Below, one piece after another: positions 22,761-33,269 of a stretch of 64,000 nucleotides of DNA. Source of the stretch: Sitta carolinensis (lineage: Eukaryota; Chordata; Aves; Passeriformes; Sittidae); contig CM063294.1 in the NCBI GenBank assembly GCA_032173965.1, positions 3,270,452-3,334,451 of the forward strand, read 5' to 3'. The notes beneath the pieces were generated by a model. It searched no databases. It was not told where the DNA came from and worked only from the letters and a program-made list of their open reading frames with translations. A program made the position numbers and the translations under genes. How positions within the stretch are numbered: the stretch's first letter is position 1; each line of letters begins with the position of its first letter.

Positions 22761-24469
22761 GCAAAGCTGGGCAGGGATGTGGTCAAGCACCCTTCTAGCT
22801 GTTTTCACCCTTGGGATGAGTTTTCGGCAGTCCCAGCCCGGAGGGCTCGGAGGGGGTTGGTGTCTTTTGGAGCACCCAGCCCCCCCGCGCACACCTCTGG
22901 CCGCATTCCCGGGAGAATACTCACAGGGATGCTCTCAGCATCCCGGCATCACCCAGGATACGTCATCCCGGCCTGGGGCACTGTGGCACTTCCCATCCCC
23001 CAGCACCCCCAGGTCTTTCCTGAACCCTAAATTTCCAAGTTTCTCCTTATTTCCACTCAATAAATGACGGCGGGTGCTCAGGGGCAGTAAGGCTGGGGGT
23101 GGTGCATCCGCCCCCGAGGGACCCAGGAGCTATTCCCACTACAGGCCACTGACTCCAGCTCTGGGATGGGGTTCCTGGGCAGGTCTGGGGTGGACACAGG
23201 GAGACCCCTGACCCCTAACCCCATGGTCATCCCCCAGGAGAGCCTTTGGAAGCAGCTGGGGGTGCAGCCAAGAATAGCATCCCAGGGCAAAGCCAGCCAG
23301 GGGATGGAAGAGCATGATTTTGTGCTCCAGGATGAGACTTGGAGAGACCAGTGTCCCCATGGCATCCCTCTCCAATGAGGAGACCTTCTACCATCATCAC
23401 ACCCTGACCAGCTCCCAGTCTCATCCTGGAAAGCCTGTGGGGCTATGTGGTGTGACCCTGCTGGGGGATGCAGACCCCGGGCATGGAGCCACAGGCATCT
23501 TCCTCCTGGTCTGGGTCTGCCCCCCACCCATCAGGACAGCAGCATCCAAGGAGGGGGAGAGCTGCACCCCCCAGGAAGAAGGGAGCCCAAGGGGGCTTCC
23601 AGAGGAGGTGCTGGCACGAGGAACAAGCCCTGAGACACAGCATGGCCCTGAGGCCAGGAAAAAGCCCTGTCCCATGCTCTCACCTTGCCTGGGGCAGAGG
23701 GGATGGTGCAGCTGCTGCTGGCCCAGGCATGGCAGGGTGTCAGAAGGGTTCCCAGGCTGGCCATGGCCAGCAGGGTCCAAGGTGACCTGCAAAGCACAGA
23801 GTGGGCATATGCCCTCCTCGCCCCATGGATGGAGACACCTTGGGCTCCTCTTTGCCTCCCCAGCCCTGCAGACCCTGGGAAGGGGGCCATGCTTCTCCCC
23901 ACTCGATGGCAGCAGCTCAGCTGGCAGGGCACAGTGCCCCTGCACCCACCCACCCCCTCCTCACACACTGGTGCCACTTTGAGGGCCACCCTGCTCCAGG
24001 CAGGCAGATCCAATTTCTGGTTGCTCTCTTTGGGAGAGCAGGCTGAGGCTCCAGCATGGAGTTGGCTGTGTGAGGGTTTGCCAGGACACCCACCACTCCT
24101 GAGTCCCCAGGGCAACACTTAGGGATGCTCCTGGTAGGTCAGCATCACCCAGGGTGCCAGCACCTGCCACTGGACGTGGGGATGAGAGGGCCCCTCCCAT
24201 CCCATGGCAGCCCCGTGGGAGAGCAGCCCACTGTGGGCAGGAGGCAGCAGGGAGAGCCCTGAAGAGGAAGAGGGATGCTCCACTTCCACTGCAGGAGGGA
24301 AAGTGAGGCAGGGAAGAGCTGGGATGGGCCCACATACTTGGAGCAGCGAGGGGACCTAGAGCCAGCTTTTCCTGATACTCCCCATCCAGAGCTCCTCTGT
24401 GCTGAGGACAGGCAGAGCAGGAACAACCGCCCTCCCTGGCACTGCCAGACCCAAGTGGGACATGAGACA
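22761..24469. other. non-coding DNA, no gene seen
   Basis: GC-rich sequence with many short and mid-length frames on both strands, none recognisable. No repeat family identified. Confidence 0.45.
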
Positions 24470-25080
24470 GGGTCACACCCTCAGTGGGGTGCCCCCCCAG
24501 CCCTTGCAGGAAGGATCCAGCCCCTCAAACTGGGAACAGTGCTCAAACCACCCCCCAAACCACTGCTCAACCTCTTGAGCCATACTCAGCCCCCTGACAG
24601 GGCTCAGCCATCCAAACTGGTGGTCAGTGGCCAAACGGGCTCTCAGCTTCCCAAAACAGTGCTCTACTCCCAAGCCAGGGCTCAGCCCCCACAAGCCAGC
24701 ACTGAGCCCCTGAGTGGGTGCAGAACAGGCGTTTGACCCCTGAGATGGTGCTCAGCCCCCTGAACCAGCCACTGAGCTGCTGCCTGGACCCCAAACTGGA
24801 GTTCAGGCCCCAAAACAATGCTTAAGCCTCCAGCTGGTTCAGTCTCCTAAAATTCTGTTTGACTTTCATGCCGGCGCTCAGCCTCCCAAAACAGCACACA
24901 ACACTCAAGCTGGTGCTCAGACCCCAAAACAGCAAACCCCCAAATCAGTGCTAGACCCTCAAGCCAGAACAATGTTTGACCACCAAACCAGTTGCCACCT
25001 CCCTAAAAGGTGCTCAGCCCCCCAACCTAGTGCTCAACACCCCAAAATGCTGCTTGACCCAGTGCTCAGCCCCCAAAAGC
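24470..25080. repeat. degenerate ~25-30-bp tandem array
   Basis: Phrases such as 'gtgctcagccccc', 'ccaaaccag' and 'ccccaaaacagtgctc' recur about every 25-30 bp over 600 bp with heavy divergence. An old minisatellite. Confidence 0.75.
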
Positions 25081-25971
25081 CTTATCCCAAAGGAGGAGTC
25101 AACCACTCCATGGTCCTCCCCAGGGACAGCCACTCCAGTTTCCTCCCAGTGCACCTACTGGTCCTTCAGAATGGCCAGGCAGCCCTGAGGGGGTTTTCCC
25201 AATTTCCTTTGCCCCTTCATCACCAAAATGACACAGGAACACCATGGCAGGGAAGCCATCCCTTCACAACACCCTGGCTGTGGGAAGGGACACGTCCCTC
25301 ACTCTGTGCCCTGGAGGGGAGCCCCTGTCCCCTTCCCCATCATTTCCCAGGGGAGTATCACCAGCAGGATGGACAAGATTCCCAAAGCTCTGCTTGGAGC
25401 CTCCCTGGCCCCAGAGCCACAGAGGGTGGACAAAGGTAAGGAATATTGGGCACCAGGTCCCTGGTTATCCTTGGAGGGGGCTGCACGGTGGGATGGTTTG
25501 TGGGATGCAGACCGGGGCCTTTGGGTGGGATGAGAGCACATCCAATCACTAATGGAGGTGGCTGCTGGCTTTCAGGACCCACTCCCACTGCCAGGGTGCC
25601 TTCCAGCCCTCTCCACGGAGCTGTGGGCCCGTGGCATGAGCTGCTGAAGCCACCCCCACAGAGCCCAGTGGCAGCTATTTCCAGGATCAGGCTGGCAGTG
25701 GTTTTGGATACGGTTGTCCCCCAAAGCACCAGCCACAGGCAGCCTGGGGACCCCCGGGGACTGGCCACAGCCCCCAGCTCCCCCATTCCCCCAGGTTCCC
25801 CTTTCCCCCCAGCTTTGGCATCTCCAGACCCCCCAGACACAGCCCCCATCCCTGCCCCATCGCACATCCCTCCCTGCTGCCCCCACCCCTAATCGAACTG
25901 GCTGCGGCACAGACTCATCCCAGTTTAATCTTCACGGTGCATCAGGCACAGGGAAAAAACACAACGATTTT

Positions 25972-26004
<33 letters not shown>

Positions 26005-26479
26005 GGTCTTAATCTTTACCTGGGGTCAGATTTACCAATCCTCCCGCTAATCCCCCAACGCCTTCGCAAAGCAAAGGGCCCCCTCCTCCTCCAGCCCCAC
26101 GGAAGCGAGTCCAGGAAGCACCCATAGCCCCAGGGTACCTCGGGATTAGCACTCCAGGTGACTCCGATTTTTCCCAACGAGGTGGTAATACATGTTTTTA
26201 AAGGCTTTTTTTTTTTTTAAGAAATCTGAATGTGAGGATGAGGGGAGGGAGATCACACGGTAGTGGGGGGATAGGGGCAAAGCTTGAGGGTCTTGGCTCC
26301 ACTGACAGGCTGACATTTGGGGGAAATATTCGGGGAAAGGATGAGAAACCACTTCTTAGAGAGGATTCCATGCCATTTCCTACGTCAGTATCCCCACCTG
26401 TGGAGATGAAAGGTCACCCCCATCCCGGGGATTCAGATGGCACCAGCTGCCCCTGAAAAATCTCCAGGTCATCCCTGGT
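25081..26479. other. non-coding DNA with long poly-T run
   Basis: No exon recognised. A T run of about 30 nt lies at 25974-26003, and a shorter one at about 26208-26218. The block between them is AT-balanced. Confidence 0.5.
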
Positions 26480-27000
26480 GGGGCAGGACTGGGAATCACC
26501 CCGGATGAAAGAATTAGGGGGCTGCAGTTGTGGGGACAAGAGTTCCTATGGATGTGGGGATTCTGGGATTCCTGTGGAAGGGGAGACACGGGGTTCTGCA
26601 GAAGGGGGGCAGGGAGAGCAGGGTGCTTTGTGCATGGGAGGCTCTGCATACAGGGGACAGGGGTCCCTGCAGAGGAGGGGGCAGAGCTTTGAAGATAAAG
26701 GGACAGGGTTCTCAGTAGATCAGGGGGACGGGCATGCCTGGGGGCAGGAGGGAACACGGGCCTTTGAAGATGGGGGCAGAGGAGCCCGTAAAGTGGGAAC
26801 AGGGGGCTCTGTAGAAGGGGGACGGGGGCTTTGCAGATGAGGAGGGGCCAAGGGCGACAGGGTTCCCTGCAGGAGAATGGGACAGGGGCCCTGGCAGATT
26901 GAGGGGGACAGAGGAGAGGGGTCCCTGCAGAAGGAATGATCAGAGATCCTTGCAGATGGGGGGGACAAAGAGAGGGACTGAGGTCCCTACAGACAGGGGA
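26480..27000. repeat. G-rich degenerate tandem array
   Basis: Recurrent 'ggggacaggggtccctgcag' type units with substitutions. Many short G runs give it G-quadruplex potential on the plus strand. Confidence 0.65.
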
Positions 27001-27119
27001 GACAAAGATCCCTAAACATCCGCCCTTTCCACCCCAACCTCCTGCTGTGACCCCCCCCCCCTCCCCCGGCGCTGCCCCGAGCCCTGCTGCGGCCCGGTGG
27101 GCGGCGGGGGCTGCCCTGT

Positions 27120-27560
27120 CCGCAGCCCTGCCCACAGCCGTGCCCTGCCCGCAGCCCTGCCCTGCCCGTACCCTGCCTGCTGCCCTGCCCTGCCCGTACC
27201 CTGCCTGCTGCCCTGCCCTGCCCGTACCCTGCCTGCTGCCCTGCCCTGCCCGTACCCTGCCTGCTGCCCTGCCCTGCCCTGCCCGCACCCTGCCCTGCCC
27301 GCAGCCCTTCCCGCACCCTGCCCTTCCCGCACCCTGCCCTGCCCGCACCCTGCCCTGCCCGCACCCTGCCCTGCCTGCTGCCCTGCCCTGCCCGCACCCT
27401 GCCCTGCCCGCACCCTGCCCTGCCCGCACCCTGCCCTGCCTGCTGCCCTGCCCTTCCCGCACCCTGCCCTGCCCGCACCCTGCCCTGCCCGCACCCTGCC
27501 CTGCCTGCTGCCCTGCCCTTCCCGCACCCTGCCCTGCCCGCACCCTGCCCTGCCCGCGGC
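27120..27560. repeat. CCCTG-based minisatellite (16- and 28-bp units)
   Basis: The left half repeats a 28-bp unit containing GTACCCTGCCTGCTG and the right half a 16-bp unit GCACCCTGCCCTGCCC, with transitions between them. No stops arise in several frames, giving meaningless Pro/Cys/Ala and Gly/Arg/Ala/Gln frames of up to about 600 codons with their flanks. Confidence 0.92.
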
Positions 27561-29130
27561 CGTCGCGCCCCGGCGGCGCTGCCCGAGCTGAGCGGTTGTG
27601 GCAGCGCGGCCCCCGCCGCGACACCGCGCACGCTCGGCCGCGGCCGGCACCTCGCCGCGCCAGCCTGGAATTTGCAAGCTGTCCTGATGCATTAAAGCGC
27701 AAACGCCTGGCGTCCAGCTCCCAGCCCTGTGCCCGGCTGTGCCAGGCCATGGCATCCCCTCCCCGGGGACGCCGATGCGGGGCCAGCTGTCCCCAAGGGC
27801 GCCCAGAGCCGCCACCATCATCATCATCATCATCCACGCTTATTTTTTTCCCCCCAGCTCCAGCTTTAAATAGCGTAATGGAGAGACGGTGCCAGGCTAA
27901 TGCTGTCGCCGTGGTGAGGCAGGGGACAGTAGGGACAACAAGAGCGGAAGGTCCCCACCAGTGCTGGCACTGGGAGCAGGCAGAAGCCTGGCACTGGGGG
28001 TGACAGTGGAGCCCCTTCCAGCAGGCAGCACATTGTGCCAACCCAGGGCTTAGAGAGAAAGGGGAGACACAGACAGAGATGGATGGACAGATGGATGGGA
28101 TGCTGTCTGCCATCCCAGGGACTGAGGGATGGGACCCCAAGATGAGTGCCATGGCACCCCTGCAAGGACCACACTGGAGAGCCAGACACAGATGGGCTGC
28201 AGTCCTCTTGGACAGCACTCATTCCATGGGGATAGCAGGGTCCCCCTCCCCTGCTCCCATTCTCACAGTGCACCCTCCAAGTCCACTCCCTACAGTGGGT
28301 ACTTCCCATGGATGCAGGAGGGAAAGGTGGGGAAGCACAGCCCAGCCTGGTACTCACAATTCAGTGTCCAGCCAGCACTTACCATCCCACATCCCCCACC
28401 CTGATGCCTTTCAGATTCCCTGAGACTCCCCAGGACCACTGTCACGTGTGCCATGGGATCCCCTCCAGGCCCTGGAGGGGACTGACTCCACTGTGGGAGG
28501 GCTGGGCACCTGCCAAGGGTGGGGGGCACAGGGGACTCCCCAATCCCCGGCACACACTCGGCCCAAGCACCCAGTGATGCTCTCAAATGGTTCAAGAACC
28601 CCACCCCACGGCCAGCAGGACATTGGCTCCCCAGCCAGGCAGGATGGGCTCAGCCGGCTGTGCCGATCCCAGCCGGAACGGGGCAAACAGCAGCGGGATG
28701 CCCGTGGGAGGAGGGAGCGGCAGCAGCCGGCTGGAATAGGAGTGTGAAGAAACGGCTCTTGCGTGCTCTGTCCGGAGCCAGCTAACGAGGCCATATTTGA
28801 AATGCTTCGCATACCTCCGGTCATCAGATTAGTGAGATGCAGAAGGTAAAGCAGAGGGCAAGAGCAGCGCTCCCAGCTCCCAGGCAGCGATCGTCGGCTG
28901 CCGCTCCCCCCGGCCGCGGGAACTGGGGGAAAAGTGCCCGGCTGGCAGCAGGGCACAGGCAGAGAGCAGCCACGGGCACCCCGGCAGAGAAGGGTGCTGG
29001 GATCCCAGCAGGGCACCGTGCAGACGCTGAAGGGATAACCTAATGTGCTGCCATGTCCTGGCCAGCAGCCACTGCCACCTCCCCATGGGCCAGGGGAGCC
29101 TGGACCTGCTGAAAAACCTTTCAGCATTGT
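27561..29130. other. CpG-rich patch then non-coding DNA
   Basis: Positions 27550-27790 are CpG-rich. A short CAT repeat lies at about 27818-27838. Positions 28735-28860 ('ggccatatttgaaatgcttc', 'gtcatcagattagtgag') are AT-balanced and look like a candidate non-coding element. No exon recognised. Confidence 0.45.
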
Positions 29131-29443
29131 ACAGGGGCTTACAGGAAAGTCAGAGAGAGACTTTTCATCAGGGCCTGTCAAGATAGGACAAGAGGTGAGG
29201 GTTTTAAACTAAAAGAGGAAAGTTTGGGATTGGATTAGGAAGGATTCTTCCCTGTGAGGGTGGGGAGGCCCTAGCACAGGTTGTCCAGAGAAGCTGTGGC
29301 TGCCCCATCCCTGGCAGTGTCCAAGGCCAGGTTGGATGAGGCTTGGGGCACTCTGGGACAGTGGCAGGTGTCTCTGCCCGTGGCAGGGGGTGGGACTGGG
29401 TGACCTTTAAGGTCCCTTCCTGCCCAAACTCTTCTAGGAGTCT
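29131..29443 (+). mobile_element. CR1 LINE fragment, 3' end
   Basis: About 310 bp in plus orientation: 'acaggggcttacaggaaagt', 'gagggttttaaactaaaaga', 'gtccagagaagctgtggctg', 'gacctttaaggtcccttcc', ending at 'cttctaggagtct' where the usual octamer has decayed. Confidence 0.9.
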
Positions 29444-31519
29444 ACAGAAGCATCCAAGCACCATCTGTGGGCACAGCTCACTTGCCCTTCCCAAGGCATC
29501 AAATCTGCTTGGGTGTGAATGGTCCTCCCTGGCCCTGCTCCAGGTCCAGGAGTGCCAGGAGAGCAGGAGGCTGCCTCTGAGCAGCAAGTGGGTGCAGAGG
29601 GATACGAGCTCTTACAGGGGAAGAGCCCCTGGATCTGCAAACACTTGGGACCCTTCGGGGTTGGGATGTTCAACTGAGAACATCTCAGCCTTCAGGATGT
29701 TCAAATGAGACACTGGGCTTGGATCTGGACCCCAGAATTTCATCTCTGAGGGAGAGAAAGAGGCACAAAACCCACAAGGGCAAGTTCTAGCAAAAAGAAG
29801 TGAGAACCAATGACACCAAGACCTTTGGGGGACACCAAGGGAGAATCCGGAGGCTGAGTGAATGGATCTGCATTGCTTGGTTGGGCATGGACAGCAACTC
29901 CACATGGAACACTGTGGGAGATAGATACTGGCCAGATATCCCTACAAAAAGCTGGAGCACAGGCATGGACTCAAGGCAGATTTGCAAAGGCAAAACCAAA
30001 ACATCCATCAAACGCGGGCTGCTTCCAACCACAGTCAACGAGGAGGTGCCCATGGACAGCAGCACCAGGGCAGGCCAGAGGGGAACATGCCCAATCTCAT
30101 CACACCTGAGCACAAACCCAGTGCTCATTCCAGCAGGCACCATACCCAGGGAGCTCAGCACATGCTGAGCAAATGTATGCCAGGGTCAGCCAAGGGTATC
30201 GTGGGTGGCAGCAGCCACCAGCACCCACTGGAGTCACCCACAAGGCCAGGACAGCACTGTTCCCAGCCCTGCCACCACCCAGGTGACAATCAGACCCTGG
30301 GGATGAAGCCCATCTCAGAAGTGACCCAGAAATGACAGGGTATATCTCACCCCGTGGGCAGGTCCCACCCATCACCCACACTGTGCCCTCACCGAAATAT
30401 CACAGGGCTGTCCCAGGGCAGGGCCAGTAACCCCAGCCCTGTTCCAGCTCCCACCTCTCAGAGCTGGGAGGGTGGAGATGGAAAAGCACATCCTGCTTGG
30501 AAAATCAGAAAACAGCTTTTCTTTTTTTCATTCTTTGCCACCACTTCCAGGGTCATGGCCGACACACATCCTCCCATGCCCAAGCCACCACACTGTCAGC
30601 ATCACTGCGGGGAGGTGATGCCTCCTCATCCTCCCAGCACAAAGGATGTCCCAGCTCTGGAAGGGGGAGATGCTTTGGTACAAGTGACACTGTTCCAGGA
30701 CAAGGACATCGAGCCAGACCCACACTCCCCAAGGCGAACTCACAGCCTGGGAGCCACTAGCCCAGTCCCTTTTCCATGCCATAACCATGGATGGTGGAAA
30801 CCAGGGACACCAAGGCAGCCACTGGAAAACCTTCTGACCTCAAAAATCCTTTTATCCACATAATCACAGGCTGCCACCCATATGCAGCATGGGCTGTCAT
30901 CTCGGACCATCAACACACTCCACCTGCTTGCAAAGCATGGGAAAAGACAAGCAGGGATGAAATCACTCTCAAGATATAAGGGACCAGCCCTCCAGCACCC
31001 CAAAAGGAGAGACTACAGGGTGGGCACATCACCAGCACGGAGATGTTGACAGACCCCCAAGCTTTTTGACTGTGGATATCAGGTGCCTGAGGGCCCATGG
31101 CCAGGGTAAACGTGCCCTTTGGACTTTCCCAAAGGCAAAGGGACCCACAGGTCGCCCTCAGCCACTCACTGGGGTCACACCGTTCTGCTGCCTGCTGTCC
31201 CTGGAGCTCTCCTGGGGCTCCAGCCCTGTGGGTGTCCCAAGGGACACAGGACATGGGTAGGGATGCAGGCTGCTCCTCACCCACATGTCCTCATGCTCCC
31301 CAGCCTCCCCACTAGGACATGTCCCTCTGCTGAAAGCAAAGGCAGCTGCAGAGCTGACCCCACGGCAGAGCCACAGCTGAGCAGCAGCAAACTCCCATTT
31401 CCTCCTGCCCGGCCTGGGATTTCCCATGGCCCTCTCTGGAGGTGGTTCCTCCTCCAGCCACCCCTTTATCCCCCGTGCTTCTTCACTCCTGCCCCTCCCA
31501 CGCCACCGCTCCCTGCACC
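29444..31519. other. non-coding DNA, no gene seen
   Basis: Moderate GC, no recognisable exon, RNA or repeat. Overlapping short frames only. Confidence 0.45.
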
Positions 31520-32270
31520 ACATCACAGAATGCGTTGGCTTGGAAGGGACCTTAAAGCTCCTCTCCTTTCACACCCCTGCCATGGCCAGGGACACCTGCC
31601 ACTGTCCCAGGTGCTCCAAGCCCTGTCCTACCTGGCCTTGGACACTGCCAGGGATCCAGGGGCAGCCACAGCTGCTCTGGGCACCCTGTGCCAGGGCCTC
31701 CCCACCCTCAGTGTAAAACATTTCTTCCCTATGTACAAGTTAACCTGTTACAGTTTAAAACCCTCACCCCTTGTCCTGTCACTCCAGGCTCTTGTCCAAA
31801 GTCCCTCTCCAGCTCTCTTGAAACTCCTTTTAGCACTGGAAGGAGCTTTAAGGTCTCCCTTGTAGCCTTCTCTACTCCAGGCTGAACATCCCCAGCCTGA
31901 CTCCAGAGCAGAGGGGCTCCAGCCCTTGGTCCATCTCCATGGTATCCTCTGGACCTGCTCCACACTTCTGTCTGTGCTGGGACCCCACAGCTGGATGTGG
32001 TGCCCTGGGACAGTCCCACACAGAGCAGAACAGAGGGGGAAGCCCCTCCTCACTCTCCTGCCCGTGGTGCAGCCCAGGATACACTCTGCTTTCTGGGCTG
32101 TGAGTGTACAGTGCTGGCTGCTGTCCCATCTGTCACCCACCAGCACCCCCAGTCAGTTCCTGCAGGGCTGCTCCCAGCCCATCCATTCTCCCCCTGGGCT
32201 GGGGCTGGGGGCTGTCCCCACACAGGTGCAACGTCTTGCACTTGGCATGGTTGAACCTCCCACCTGCCTC
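31520..32270 (-). mobile_element. CR1 LINE fragment, longest copy in window
   Basis: About 750 bp in minus orientation. It starts with 'catcacagaatgcgttggct' and continues through 'ccaggctgaacatccccagc'-like and 'tgcccgtggtgcagcccagg' blocks to 'gcacttggcatggttgaacc'. This order matches the 3' untranslated part and the very end of the CR1 second ORF. Stops and shifts throughout, so it is dead. Confidence 0.88.
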
Positions 32271-33269
32271 TTTCCCCATCACCTGCCTGGCAGGAGCACA
32301 GCCAGTGCCACACATCACCTACTGCCAGAATCTCCATCCTTTCCCAAGCCACCACAGCCCATCCATTCTCATGTCCCCAGCTGGGTGGAGGGCCAGCCTC
32401 TTCCTGGGGCAGTGGCTCCCGTCCTCCTCCCCAGCCTGGATGAGTTTCAACAGCACCAATCGCTTTGGGGACACCCGTGCTCCATGCCTGGGCTCTATGC
32501 AGAGAGGTGGCTGCAAGGGAGAGCAGTGACAATTGGGAGTCCCACAAGACCCCCCATGTGCCCAGGAGTCAAAGTTGAGTCAAGGGAAAAGGAAGGGGAA
32601 AGGAGAAAAAAAATAACAAAACCAAGCCTTTTGAGTGCAATATTTTAGTTGAGCACCAGAGCATGAGTAAAGGAGGGAGCTTTTCGTGGTCTGGTGAGTT
32701 TAAGCTATGAGCTGAAAGTTTAACTATTAATACACTTAATCAAGAGGTTGTTCCTACAGCCAGGTTTTGGGAAAACAAAACAGGAAGGCAGGAGAACGGT
32801 GGCACCCGCTGTGGCCACCCCGGGGAATGTCCCTGCTGGGGGAGGTGGAGAGTCCGGGACCAGTTGGGGCTGGATCCAACCTCAGGCAAGCCTTGCATGA
32901 ACACACCAGGAGGTGCCAGGTACTGGCTGTGAGGGTCAAGCACCCTGGATCTGGCCATCCCCCCAGTGCCCTACACAGGAGATTTGTCAGAGGGGACAGT
33001 TTTGGGGAGAGGATGTCACCCCCAAACCCTGCAGCATCCCCAGGTCGCAGACACGCAGCACCTGCACTGCCTGGAAAGGTCCTGGTGACACCAGGGGATG
33101 CCGGTGGGTAGGGGACCCCCAGGGTGGGGGATCCCCAAAACACCCCTCACCCCTCCGCAGCGTCTCCTCTGGGACAAACCTCTGCCACGGAGGAGGAAGA
33201 GGAGGGACAGGCTGAATTTTGGGGCGTAGCACCCAGAGCTCCTCTCCTCTGCCCACCCACCTGGAGTCA
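32271..33269. other. non-coding DNA, no gene seen
   Basis: The left part may hold further diverged CR1. Positions 32580-32760 are AT-rich. No exon recognised. Confidence 0.4.

Noticed and set aside
26380..28218. 612-codon minus-strand open frame
   Set aside because: Its middle is the CCCTG minisatellite read as Gly/Arg/Ala/Gln repeats. Flanks carry no recognisable domain and the opposite strand is open too.
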